Shown here: positions 23,551 through 33,204 of the stretch, piece after piece
Layout of the letters: every line of letters begins with the position of its first letter
How positions within the stretch are numbered: the stretch's first letter is position 1
Made by a program: the position numbers and the translations under genes
Assembly: GCF_014697425.1 (NCBI RefSeq)
Contig: NZ_JACJRU010000039.1
Span: forward strand, 1-64,000
DNA: 64,000 nt
Direction: 5' to 3'
Origin: Nostoc sp. FACHB-110
Lineage (GTDB): Bacteria > Cyanobacteriota > Cyanobacteriia > Cyanobacteriales > Nostocaceae
Notes under the pieces: generated by a model
Database searches by the model: none
Told to the model about the DNA's origin: nothing
Seen by the model: the letters and a program-made list of their open reading frames with translations, nothing else

Positions 23551-26193
23551 ATGTCTTCTAATCCCTACCTCAGCGGTAACGAAATTCGTACCAAATTCCT
23601 TAACTTCTACGCCCAACGGGAACACCAAATTCTGCCTAGTGCTTCCCTCGTGCCTGAAGATCCAACCGTGCTGCTGACGATCGCGGGGATGTTACCATTT
23701 AAGCCAATATTCCTGGGACAGCGCACACCCGAATTTAAAAGAGCAACCACATCGCAAAAGTGCATCCGCACTAATGATATTGAAAACGTCGGACGCACCA
23801 AACGCCATCAGACGTTTTTTGAGATGCTGGGTAACTTCAGCTTTGGTGATTATTTTAAAGAACAAGCGATCGCTTGGGGTTGGGAAATTTCTACACAAGT
23901 TTTTGGCTTTTCTCCCCAAAACCTTGTCGTCAGCGTTTTTGAAGAAGATGAGGAAGCATATAATATCTGGCGCGACAAAATAGGTGTAACAGAAGCCAGA
24001 ATTAAGCGGATGGGTGCAGATGATAATTTTTGGGCTTCTGGCCCCACTGGCCCTTGCGGCCCTTGTTCGGAGATTTATTACGACTTCCACCCCGAACGCG
24101 GCGATGACAATATTGATTTAGAAGATGACACCCGGTTTATCGAGTTTTATAACTTGGTATTCATGCAGTACAACCGGGATGCAGCCGGGAATTTAACACC
24201 GCTACAAAATAAGAATATTGATACTGGTATGGGTTTGGAGAGAATGGCGCAAATTCTCCAAAAAGTACCGAATAACTATGAAACAGATTTGATTTTCCCG
24301 ATTATTAAAACCGCCGCCGAAATTGCTGGCATTGATGATTATCATACAAGCGATGAGAAAGTCAAAGTCTCTTTAAAAGTCATTGGCGACCATGTACGTG
24401 CTGTAGTTCACATGATTGCTGATGAAATTCGCGCTTCTAACGTGGGACGGGGTTACGTTTTGCGGCGGTTAATTCGGCGGGTGGTGCGTCACGGGCGATT
24501 ACTTGGCATTTCTGGTAATTTTATCACCCAAGTTGCGGAAACTGCGATCGCCCTGGCTGAATCTGCTTACCCCAATATCCGCCAACGGGAAGCAGCCATC
24601 AAAGCAGAACTAGAACGGGAAGAAACCAACTTCCTCAAAACCCTTGATAGAGGCGAGAAGCTTCTCGAAGATATTATTCAACAAGTCAAACAGCAAGGGC
24701 AAACCGAAATTAGTGGTGAAAGTGCCTTCACCCTATATGATACTTACGGTTTCCCCTTGGAACTCACCCAAGAAATCGCGGAGGAAAACAACCTCACCGT
24801 TGATGAAGCCGGATTTAATACCGAAATGCAAAAGCAAGTGGAACGCGCGAAAGCCGCCCACGAAACCATTGATTTAACTGTACAAGGTTCTCTCGACAAA
24901 CTCGCAGAACATATCCACGCCACAGAATTTTTAGGTTATACCCAAGCGGCGACGACGGCGAAAGTGGAAGTATTGCTAGTTAATGGTGTCGCTGAAGAAG
25001 CAGCTGAAGCCGGGACAGAAGTACAAATCCTCCTCAACCAAACCCCATTTTATGCCGAATCTGGTGGACAAATCGGCGATCGCGGTTATATCTCTGGCGA
25101 TGGTATTGTGGTGCGCGTGGAAGATGTGAAGAAAGAATCTGATTTCTTCGTTCACTTCGGCCGCATCGAACGGGGAACACTGCGGGTTGGCGATACAGTT
25201 ACCGCCCAAATTGACGCTGCTTGTCGTCGTCGCGCCCAAGCAAACCACACCGCCACCCACTTATTGCAAGCGGCGTTAAAGAAAATTGTGGATGAGGGAA
25301 TCTCTCAAGCTGGTTCACTCGTTTCCTTCGATAGATTGCGCTTTGACTTCAACTGTCCCCGCGCTTTAACTGCTGAGGAAGTCCAGCAAGTTGAAGAACA
25401 GGTGAACACTTGGATTTCTGAAGCCCACTCCGCCAAAATTGAAGTATTACCCTTAGCCGAAGCCAAAGCTAGAGGTGCTGTGGCGATGTTTGGGGAAAAA
25501 TACGGAGAAGAAGTCCGCGTCATTGATTTCCCTAGTGTGTCTATGGAATTGTGCGGAGGTACGCACGTAAGTAATACTGCGGAGATTGGCGTATTCAAGA
25601 TTATCTCTGAAGCGGGTGTAGCGTCTGGGGTACGGCGAATTGAAGCCGTTTCTGGCCCGGCGATTTTAGATTACTTAAATGTTCGGGATAAAGTAGTCAA
25701 AGATTTAAGCGATCGCTTTAAAGTTAAACCCGAAGAACTACCAGACAGAATCACAACACTACAAACCGAACTGCGAAACGCTGAAAAGCAATTAGAAACG
25801 CTAAAAGGACAACTAGCGATCGCCAAATCAGACAGCTTGTTAGACACAGCCCAAACCGTAGGCGACCATAAAATTATTGTTGCCCAACTCGAAGGCGTTG
25901 ACCCCGAATCTTTAAAAACTGCGGCGGAACGGTTACTACAAAAAATCGGTAACGGTGCAGTCGTACTCGGTTCCGTTCCCGAAGCTGGTAAAGTCAGCAT
26001 AGTTGCAGCCTTCAGTCCAGAGGTAAACAAGAAAGGTTTGCAGGCTGGAAAATTTGTCGGTGCGATCGCTAAAATCTGTGGCGGTGGCGGCGGTGGTAGA
26101 CCAAACCTCGCCCAAGCCGGCGGCCGTGATGAAAGTAAATTACCAGCAGCTTTAGCACAGGCACAAACTGATTTACAGTCTGCTTTAGGTTAG
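23551..26193 (+). CDS. alaS: Alanyl-tRNA synthetase
   Basis: 880 residues, the family's normal length, charging tRNA-Ala. The N-terminal class II catalytic core has GNEIRTKFLNFYAQREHQIL, TIAGMLPFKPIFLGQ (motif 1 region), TSQKCIRTNDIENVGRTKRH with HQTFFEMLGNFSFGDYFKEQ (motif 2), and NIDTGMGLERMAQILQ (motif 3). The editing domain shows the zinc-binding HTATHLLQAAL and CGGTHVSNTAEIGVFKI segments. The C-terminal C-Ala domain ends with CGGGGGGRPNLAQAGG. The ATG at 23551 is chosen because the family N-terminus begins right after it; the reading frame's GTG at 23494 would add 19 foreign residues. An inverted MITE-like element follows the stop codon by 23 bases. Confidence 0.97.
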   Translation: MSSNPYLSGNEIRTKFLNFYAQREHQILPSASLVPEDPTVLLTIAGMLPFKPIFLGQRTPEFKRATTSQKCIRTNDIENVGRTKRHQTFFEMLGNFSFGDYFKEQAIAWGWEISTQVFGFSPQNLVVSVFEEDEEAYNIWRDKIGVTEARIKRMGADDNFWASGPTGPCGPCSEIYYDFHPERGDDNIDLEDDTRFIEFYNLVFMQYNRDAAGNLTPLQNKNIDTGMGLERMAQILQKVPNNYETDLIFPIIKTAAEIAGIDDYHTSDEKVKVSLKVIGDHVRAVVHMIADEIRASNVGRGYVLRRLIRRVVRHGRLLGISGNFITQVAETAIALAESAYPNIRQREAAIKAELEREETNFLKTLDRGEKLLEDIIQQVKQQGQTEISGESAFTLYDTYGFPLELTQEIAEENNLTVDEAGFNTEMQKQVERAKAAHETIDLTVQGSLDKLAEHIHATEFLGYTQAATTAKVEVLLVNGVAEEAAEAGTEVQILLNQTPFYAESGGQIGDRGYISGDGIVVRVEDVKKESDFFVHFGRIERGTLRVGDTVTAQIDAACRRRAQANHTATHLLQAALKKIVDEGISQAGSLVSFDRLRFDFNCPRALTAEEVQQVEEQVNTWISEAHSAKIEVLPLAEAKARGAVAMFGEKYGEEVRVIDFPSVSMELCGGTHVSNTAEIGVFKIISEAGVASGVRRIEAVSGPAILDYLNVRDKVVKDLSDRFKVKPEELPDRITTLQTELRNAEKQLETLKGQLAIAKSDSLLDTAQTVGDHKIIVAQLEGVDPESLKTAAERLLQKIGNGAVVLGSVPEAGKVSIVAAFSPEVNKKGLQAGKFVGAIAKICGGGGGGRPNLAQAGGRDESKLPAALAQAQTDLQSALG

Positions 26194-26216
26194 TTCTTCT
26201 TGAAAGACTAGCTTTA

Positions 26217-26433
26217 GGGGTTGTTTCAAAAGTCTAATTTATTACTTTTCTTGGCGATTAGAAATCGCGCGCCATTGAGGGAGTCGGGGAACCCGCCCAA
26301 CGCAATGGCTTGGCTACACAGACAAAACCCACCTGCGTGGGTTCAAAACCATTGATTTTTCATTAGTCCGCCTGTGCGGACTTTGTTTGTATAGTAGCGA
26401 ATTATATTCGCCCAAAACTTTTAAAACATCCTC
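26217..26433. mobile_element. MITE-like element, 217 bp, TTA target duplication (inverted copy)
   Basis: This is the reverse complement of the element at 6314-6532, homologous along its whole length with scattered substitutions. Ends are GGGGTTGTTTCAAAAGT and (reverse complement) GAGGATGTTTTAAAAGT; TTA lies on both sides (26214-26216, 26434-26436). It contains no reading frame of note. It separates alaS from the headless kinase fragment and covers most of the 305-base gap there. Confidence 0.8.
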
Positions 26434-26498
26434 TTAGGGACTTCCAGAAAATAAATTATGCCATTATATATCTAGAAAATAATTTAACAAACGGGGCG

Positions 26499-27179
26499 TT
26501 GAAAATCTATCAAGACACCTTCTCTGATAAGACTGAAGAAATCATAGACCATGAGGTGGAAATTGATTTGGAATATACCATAGAAGACCTGCCGAAAATG
26601 ATCGATTCTATGGCGATAGCTTGCGATAGATTAAAAAATATTAGTACTTCCCTCCGCACTTTCTCCCGTGCTGATCGAGATTACAAAGTGCCATTTAATC
26701 TTCACGAAGGCATTGATAGCACAATTTTAATTCTCAAACATCGTCTCAAAGCCAACGAACAACGTCCGGCAATTGCAGTAATCACTAACTACGGGGATTT
26801 ACCACAAATTGAATGTTTCCCTGGGCAATTAAATCAGGTATTTATGAATATTTTGGCGAATGCCATTGATGCCTTAGATGAGTCAAATCACGGACGGAGT
26901 TTTGCAGAAATTCAAGCTCATCCTAACTCGATTATAATTACCACATCAATAGCAGATAAATATGCAAAAATCTCTATTGCTGATAACGGTAACGGGATGA
27001 GTGCAGAGGTAACACACAAAATCTTTAACCATTTATTTACTACTAAAGCTGTCGGTAAAGGTACAGGTTTAGGGTTGGCTATAGCAAAGCAAATTGTCGC
27101 AGAAAAACACGGTGGTCAAATCACAGTCAATTCTGTTTTGGGTGAAGGGACAGAATTTATTATCCAACTGCCAGTGTAA
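26499..27179 (+). pseudogene. Headless histidine-kinase fragment of the giant kinase family
   Basis: About 226 codons identical in kind to the C-terminus of the giant kinases: KIYQDTFSDKTEEIIDHE, ISTSLRTFSRADRDYK, the N box LNQVFMNILANAIDALDE, G1 ISIADNGNGMS and G2 GKGTGLGLAIAKQIV. Similarity begins abruptly at a TTG near 26499, in the middle of the dimerisation helix. The H-box (VAHEMNNPLGF) and everything before it are missing, so it could not autophosphorylate on its own histidine. The ATP-binding residues are intact, and the DNA is nearly identical to the copies downstream. It is most simply a relic of a sixth copy; expression as a free ATPase domain cannot be excluded. Confidence 0.85.
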
Positions 27180-27213
27180 ATTTTTACCTCATTATAAAGT
27201 ATAAGTTAATCAT

Positions 27214-27228
27214 CTGGGAATACTAAAT
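27214..27228. repeat. Conserved CTGGGAATACTAAAT motif, copy 1
   Basis: The 15-mer CTGGGAATACTAAAT lies 35 bases after the headless kinase stop and 27 bases before the first giant kinase. It recurs, with small changes, after five more histidine-kinase reading frames (33164, 38617, 44470, 49954, 55818). Four are followed within about 45 bases by the next giant kinase start. The core is partly symmetric (ATCT...AGAT in some copies). Confidence 0.6.
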
Positions 27229-27254
27229 CAAGACATTTTCAAGATTTAGTGATT

Positions 27255-30200
27255 ATGATTGACACTATTGCGAAGATTCCTGGATATAGCATCAGCGAAC
27301 AACTCTATAATGGCTCCCGAACACTGGTTTATCGCGCAGTTAGAGAAAGCGACTCAACACCAGTAGTTATCAAACTGCTGAAAAATCTTTACCCCGATTT
27401 CTCTGAACTCTTATTATTTCGGAATCAGTACACAATTGCGAAAAATCTCTACTACCCCGGAATCATTCAAGCCTATAGTCTAGAACCCTATCAAAATGGT
27501 TATGCGCTAGTAATGGAAGACTTTGGGGGAATTTCTCTCAAGGAATGGAAAACGGGGACAAACTTACTATCTTTACAAGAATTTTTATTGATAGCGATCG
27601 CACTATGTGACATCCTCAATTTACTCTACCATGAAAGAATTATTCATAAAGATATTAAACCCAGCAATATATTAATTAATCCCCAAACTAAACAAGTCAA
27701 ATTAATCGATTTTAGTATTGCATCATTATTACCCAGAGAAACTCAAACCTTAGTTAACCCTAATGTTTTAGAAGGAACACTAGCTTATATCTCTCCCGAA
27801 CAAACAGGGAGAATGAATCGCGGGATTGACTATCGCACAGATTTTTATTCCCTTGGTGTAACTTTCTATGAATTACTGGTAAATGAGTTACCCTTTGCAT
27901 CTCATGATGCAATGGAATTGGTACATGCTCATATTGCGAAAACAGCACCGTTACTACATGAAATTAATCCAAATATCCCTTCAGTTATTTCAGCAATCGT
28001 CAGTAAGTTGATGGCGAAAAATGCTGAAGATAGGTATCAAAGTGCATTGGGTTTGAAATTTGATTTAGAAAAATGTCTGACGCAGTTAAGAGAAACTGGT
28101 GAAATTCAAAGCTTTGAGATTGCACAGCGTGATGTGTGCGATCGCTTCATCATTCCTGATAAACTTTATGGCAGAGAAACCGAAGTAAAAACCCTCCTAG
28201 AAGCATTCGATAGAGTTAGCCTTGGCGCAACTGAAATGATGCTAGTAGCGGGTTTTTCGGGAATTGGGAAAACTGCGGTTGTTAACGAAGTGCATAAACC
28301 TATAGTCAAACAACGCGGTTATTTTATTAAGGGTAAATTTGACCAGTTTAATCGTAATATTCCCTTCAGTGCCTTTGTCCAAACATTTCGTGATTTAATG
28401 GGCCAATTATTGACCGAAAGTGATGTCCAAATTCAGCAATGGAAACATAAAATATTAGAGGCTGTTGGGGAAAATGGACAAGTAATTATTGATGTCATTC
28501 CCGAATTAGAAAACATTATTGGTACTCAACCACCAGCAGTAGAATTATCAGGTGCATCTGCCGAAAATCGCTTTAATTTATTATTTCAAAAATTCACCCA
28601 AGTCTTTACAACTCCTGAACATCCCTTAGTGATGTTTTTAGACGATTTACAATGGGCTGATTCCGCATCACTCAAGTTAATGCAGCTATTAATGGCTGAT
28701 ACCGGATATCTTTTCATTATTGGTGCATATCGTGATAACGAAGTCTATGCCGGACATCCCTTATTATTGACTTTGAGTGAAATTCAAAAGACACAAGCAA
28801 TAATTAACACAATTACTTTAGCACCACTAAGTCAAGTGCAAGTAAATTATTTAGTGGCTGACACATTCAAATGTCCAGAAAATTTGGCATGGAATATTTC
28901 TGTACTAATCTATCAAAAAACAGAAGGCAATCCATTTTTTACTACCCAGTTTTTCAAAGCACTGCATCAAGATGGACTCATTCAATTTGATTTTAATTTA
29001 GGCTGTTGGCAATGTGATATTTCCCAATTAAAGGCGCAAGCAGTTACAGATGGAGTAGTGGCTTTTATGAGTTTACAATTACGTAAACTGCCGCCCTCAA
29101 CGCAAGAAGTATTACAGTTAGCAGCTTGTATTGGTAATTCTTTTGATTTAACAACTTTGGCTATTGTTGCAGAACAATCTCCAATTGAAACAGCAGCTTG
29201 TTTATGGAAGGCAATGCAAGAATGGTTGATTATCCCAATTGGTGATGTTTATAAGCTTTATGTTGGGCAAGAAAATATTGTAGACATATCGAAAAATCAA
29301 CAAACTGTTACTTACAAATTTATACACGATCGCGTCCAGCAAGCGGCTTATTCTCTAATTCCTGATGACCAAAAACAAGCAACTCACTATCAAATTGGTC
29401 AACTACTTCTGCAAGAAATTTCTCCAGATACCAGAATTGAACGCATTTTTGAAATCGTCAATCAGTTAAATTATGGAACTTGTTTAATTAGTGAACAAAC
29501 ACAACGCATAGAACTAGCCGAACTTAACCTCATCGCCTGTCGCAAAGCCAAAAATTCTACCGCGTATAAAGCAGCCCGTGAATATGCCACAGTGGGATTG
29601 TCTTTGTTGGGAGAAAATGCTTGGCAACAGCAGTATGAAATGAGTCTCGCCTTCCATGAATTATCTGCGGAAGTCGCCATGCTAAGTGGTGATTTTGAGG
29701 TAATGGAACAGTTGATTGATATCGTCATCCAACAGACCCATTCTTTACTGGAACAGATCAATGTTTACCGTTTTAGAATTCAAGCCAAAATTTCCCACCG
29801 TCAACTTATTGAAGTGCTAGCAATTGGGATTGAACTTTTGCAGAAATTGGGCGAAACAATCAACGAATCACCCACACCAGAAGAAATTCAACAATCAATT
29901 CAAGAAATTAGTGACCTGATTGGCGGGCGGCAAGTTGCAGATTTTGTCAACCTCCCGGTGATGACAGATGCAAACAAAATTGCCATTGCTCATATTGCTA
30001 GCAGTATCATGTCAGCAGCTTACACCTGTGGATCTCCTTTATATCCATTATTAGCTACCTTATTAGTCAAATTATTCCTCCAGTACGGCAATACATCTAT
30101 TTCTGCAACTAACTATGCTTGCTATAGTTTGGTTCTTTGTAATGTGCAGAAAAATGTAGATTTGGCGGTACAATTTGGGCAATTATCATTGAATTTAACA

Positions 30201-33131
30201 TCAAAATTTGATGATAAAACAACTAAACCTGAAGTATTGTTTATGTTGAGCGGTTATATTTTCCACCGCAAATCTCACCTCAAAGAAACATTACCCCTGT
30301 TGAGTGAAAGTTACACACTGGGGCTAGAAGTTGGCAACCTAGAATATGCGGGATATAGTGGTCAGACTTTCTGCCGATATTCTTTTTGGTGCGGTCAACC
30401 CCTCGCTACTTTAGAAAAAGAAACCTACACTTACTACACCGCTTTAGTGCAATTGAAGCAATTGGGAACAGCTAATTATTGTTTGATTTATTGGCAAGTA
30501 ATTTTAAATTTATTGGGTTTTGCAGAGCATCCTACCATTTTATCTGGCTCCGCTTTACAAGAAAAAGAATTTCTGCCCCTGTTACTGTCTGCAAATGATT
30601 TCTATGGACTATTCATTTTCCATTCATCTAAATTGACCCTGTGCTTTTTGTTTGGGGAAGTTGAGCAAGCTAACAATTATGCCCTTGAATGTAGAAACTA
30701 TTTTATGGGAGGCGCAGGTAAAATTGGTGAACCTGCTTTTTATTTTTATGATTCGTTGATTGTTTTAGCACAATTAAGTCAACTTTCCGGTGAAAAATCA
30801 AGCCTATTAGAGAGGGTGGAAAAAAATCAAACTCAATTACAGCTATGGGCGCACTATGCACCCATGAATCACCAGCATAAGTTTGATTTGGTAGAGGCAG
30901 AAAAATGTCGCGTTTTCGGACACAAAGCCGAAGCTAGCGAACTCTATGACAAGGCAATATCGGGAGCGAAAGCCAATGAATATATCCCAGAAGAAGCATT
31001 AGCTAACGAACTCGCCGCTAAATTCTACTTAGATTGGGGCAAACAGCGCATAGCTCAAGAATACATGATTGAAGCTTACTATGCCTATGCCCGTTGGGGT
31101 GCAAAAGCCAAAGTCTCCGACTTAGAAAGACGCTACCCCCAATTACTCATTCCTATATTACAGCAAAGCCGTTCGCCTCTTTCCACTAACGAAACTATCA
31201 TCAGCTTGGGGAGTGTCACATCTACCAGTTCGGGTACATCCAGCAGTAGCAGTGTCTCCAATACTCTCGATTTAAAAGCAATTCTCAAAGCATCTCAAAA
31301 TATCTCTCGTGAAATCGAACTAGAAAAATTACTTTCATCTTTACTGAGAATCGTGATTGAAACTGCTGGGGCTGATAAATGTGTGTTAATGCTGTTGCAA
31401 GACAATCATCTGTTAATTCAAGGCGCAATTACCCAAGGAACACAACCCATTGTGTTGCAAAATCTTGCTATTGCAGACAGTCAAGATATTCCCCACAAGC
31501 TCATTTACAAAGTCAAGCATAGTCAACGAACTGTAGTGTTACTGGATGCAACCGCAGATACCACCTTAGCCCATGACCCCTATATTATCCGCCAGCAGCC
31601 GTATAGTATTTTGTGCAGCCCAATTTTACATCAAGGTAAGTTGTTGGGGATTTTATATCTGGAAAATAGTTTAGCAAAGGGAGCATTCACGAGCGATGGC
31701 TCCGCCAACACCAAGGGCGAACGCGTTGAACTACTCAACCTCATCTGTGCTCAAGCCGCCATTTCTCTAGAAAATGCCCAACTTTATCAACGAGAACAGG
31801 AAAAATCTCAGTCATTACAAGCATCACTAGAACAATTACAACACACCGAAGCCTCTCTGGCAAAAGAACGAGAGTTTTTGAAGGCGATTATTGAAAATAT
31901 TACCGATGGGATTGTTGTTTGTGATGTGAGTGGCAAACTAATTTTATTTAACAAAGCAACTGAAGAATTTCATGGCTTCCCGGTGAAATCATTGCCACCA
32001 GAACAATGGGCAGAAAATTTCTCACTCTATCAAGCGGATGGTCAGACACTTCTATCAACAACAGAAATACCATTATTACGAGCATTACAAGGAGAAAAAG
32101 TCGAAAATGCTGAAATGGTCATTGCACCGAAGCAGGGTGATCGAAGGAGTTTATTAGCCAGTGGACAAGCAATCTTCGATCCTTATGGTAACAAAGTTGG
32201 TGCGGTTGTTGTGATGCGAGATATTAGCGATCGCAAACAAGCTGAACTTACCTTGCAGCAAAAATCCCAAGAGTTAGAACAAGCATTACAAGACTTACAA
32301 CAAGCCCAATTACAAATGGTGCAAACTGAAAAAATGTCTGCCTTGGGTAACTTAGTCGCTGGTGTCGCCCACGAAATGAATAATCCTTTGGGCTTTATTG
32401 CTGCTAGTCTCAAACAAGCTAAACCAACATTCAGCGATATTATCGAACACTTGAAACTCTATCAAGACACTTTAAGCGATAAAACTGAAGAAATCATAGA
32501 CCATGAATCAGAAATTGATTTGGAATATACCATAGAAGACTTGCCGAAAATGCTCGATTCTATGGCGATAGCTTGCGATAGATTAAAAAATATTAGTACT
32601 TCCCTCCGCACTTTCTCCCGTGCTGACCGAGATTACAAAGTCCCATTTAATCTTCACGAAGGCATTGATAGCACAATTTTAATTCTCAAACATCGTCTCA
32701 AAGCTAACGAACAACGTCCGGCAATTGCAGTAATCACTAACTACGGGGATTTACCCCAAATTGAATGTTTCCCTGGGCAATTAAATCAGGTATTTATGAA
32801 TATTTTGGCGAATGCCATTGACGCATTAGATGAATCGAATCATGGCAAGAGTTTTGAATCAATTCAAGCTCATCCTAACTCAATTACAATTACCACATCA
32901 ATAGCCGCTCAATCCGTGAAAATCTCGATTGCTGATAACGGCAAGGGGATGAGTGCAGAGATACAACACAAAATATTTGACCATTTATTTACTACTAAAG
33001 CTGTCGGTAAAGGTACTGGCTTAGGATTAGCTATAGCAAAGCAAATTGTCGCAGAAAAGCACTGTGGTCAAATCACTGTCAATTCTGTTTTGGGTGAAGG
33101 GACAGAATTTATCATTCAACTGCCAGTGTAA
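27255..33131 (+). CDS. HstK-type Ser/Thr kinase-ATPase-GAF-PAS-histidine kinase, copy 1
   Basis: A 1958-residue cytoplasmic dual kinase. Ser/Thr kinase domain at about 8-275: Lys40 in VVIKLLK, catalytic HKD (His131-Asp133) in IIHKDIKPSN, and DFS rather than DFG at 152-154, then SPEQTGRMNRGIDYRTDFYS. AAA-type ATPase at about 290-600: Walker A GFSGIGKTA with Lys339, Walker B VMFLDDLQWAD with Asp463. A long helical TPR-like region covers about 690-1310. A Ser/Thr-rich linker (TSTSSGTSSSSS) leads to a GAF domain (about 1345-1500). A coiled coil and a PAS domain (about 1540-1660) follow. The HisKA His is residue 1706 (VAHEMNNPLGF) and the C-terminus is a HATPase. The ATG at 27255 is preferred to a GTG six bases upstream. 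A seven-residue insert (DGSANTK) breaks the GAF end at about 31696-31717. Confidence 0.93.
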   Translation: MIDTIAKIPGYSISEQLYNGSRTLVYRAVRESDSTPVVIKLLKNLYPDFSELLLFRNQYTIAKNLYYPGIIQAYSLEPYQNGYALVMEDFGGISLKEWKTGTNLLSLQEFLLIAIALCDILNLLYHERIIHKDIKPSNILINPQTKQVKLIDFSIASLLPRETQTLVNPNVLEGTLAYISPEQTGRMNRGIDYRTDFYSLGVTFYELLVNELPFASHDAMELVHAHIAKTAPLLHEINPNIPSVISAIVSKLMAKNAEDRYQSALGLKFDLEKCLTQLRETGEIQSFEIAQRDVCDRFIIPDKLYGRETEVKTLLEAFDRVSLGATEMMLVAGFSGIGKTAVVNEVHKPIVKQRGYFIKGKFDQFNRNIPFSAFVQTFRDLMGQLLTESDVQIQQWKHKILEAVGENGQVIIDVIPELENIIGTQPPAVELSGASAENRFNLLFQKFTQVFTTPEHPLVMFLDDLQWADSASLKLMQLLMADTGYLFIIGAYRDNEVYAGHPLLLTLSEIQKTQAIINTITLAPLSQVQVNYLVADTFKCPENLAWNISVLIYQKTEGNPFFTTQFFKALHQDGLIQFDFNLGCWQCDISQLKAQAVTDGVVAFMSLQLRKLPPSTQEVLQLAACIGNSFDLTTLAIVAEQSPIETAACLWKAMQEWLIIPIGDVYKLYVGQENIVDISKNQQTVTYKFIHDRVQQAAYSLIPDDQKQATHYQIGQLLLQEISPDTRIERIFEIVNQLNYGTCLISEQTQRIELAELNLIACRKAKNSTAYKAAREYATVGLSLLGENAWQQQYEMSLAFHELSAEVAMLSGDFEVMEQLIDIVIQQTHSLLEQINVYRFRIQAKISHRQLIEVLAIGIELLQKLGETINESPTPEEIQQSIQEISDLIGGRQVADFVNLPVMTDANKIAIAHIASSIMSAAYTCGSPLYPLLATLLVKLFLQYGNTSISATNYACYSLVLCNVQKNVDLAVQFGQLSLNLTSKFDDKTTKPEVLFMLSGYIFHRKSHLKETLPLLSESYTLGLEVGNLEYAGYSGQTFCRYSFWCGQPLATLEKETYTYYTALVQLKQLGTANYCLIYWQVILNLLGFAEHPTILSGSALQEKEFLPLLLSANDFYGLFIFHSSKLTLCFLFGEVEQANNYALECRNYFMGGAGKIGEPAFYFYDSLIVLAQLSQLSGEKSSLLERVEKNQTQLQLWAHYAPMNHQHKFDLVEAEKCRVFGHKAEASELYDKAISGAKANEYIPEEALANELAAKFYLDWGKQRIAQEYMIEAYYAYARWGAKAKVSDLERRYPQLLIPILQQSRSPLSTNETIISLGSVTSTSSGTSSSSSVSNTLDLKAILKASQNISREIELEKLLSSLLRIVIETAGADKCVLMLLQDNHLLIQGAITQGTQPIVLQNLAIADSQDIPHKLIYKVKHSQRTVVLLDATADTTLAHDPYIIRQQPYSILCSPILHQGKLLGILYLENSLAKGAFTSDGSANTKGERVELLNLICAQAAISLENAQLYQREQEKSQSLQASLEQLQHTEASLAKEREFLKAIIENITDGIVVCDVSGKLILFNKATEEFHGFPVKSLPPEQWAENFSLYQADGQTLLSTTEIPLLRALQGEKVENAEMVIAPKQGDRRSLLASGQAIFDPYGNKVGAVVVMRDISDRKQAELTLQQKSQELEQALQDLQQAQLQMVQTEKMSALGNLVAGVAHEMNNPLGFIAASLKQAKPTFSDIIEHLKLYQDTLSDKTEEIIDHESEIDLEYTIEDLPKMLDSMAIACDRLKNISTSLRTFSRADRDYKVPFNLHEGIDSTILILKHRLKANEQRPAIAVITNYGDLPQIECFPGQLNQVFMNILANAIDALDESNHGKSFESIQAHPNSITITTSIAAQSVKISIADNGKGMSAEIQHKIFDHLFTTKAVGKGTGLGLAIAKQIVAEKHCGQITVNSVLGEGTEFIIQLPV

Positions 33132-33163
33132 ATTTTTACGTCATTACAGAGGAAAGTTGATCT

Positions 33164-33178
33164 TTGGGAATACTAAAT
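33164..33178. repeat. Conserved CTGGGAATACTAAAT motif, copy 2
   Basis: TTGGGAATACTAAAT, one base different, lies 32 bases after the stop of copy 1 and 26 bases before the ATG of copy 2. The following CAAGACATTTTCAAGATTT is also shared with the leader of copy 1. Confidence 0.6.
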
Positions 33179-33204
33179 CAAGACATTTTCAAGATTTGGG
33201 TATT

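Noticed and set aside
33046..33204. Upstream extension of kinase copy 2 into copy 1
   Set aside because: It is a different reading frame of the 3' end of copy 1; the conserved start MIDTLVKIPGYSIS begins at 33205, as in copy 1.
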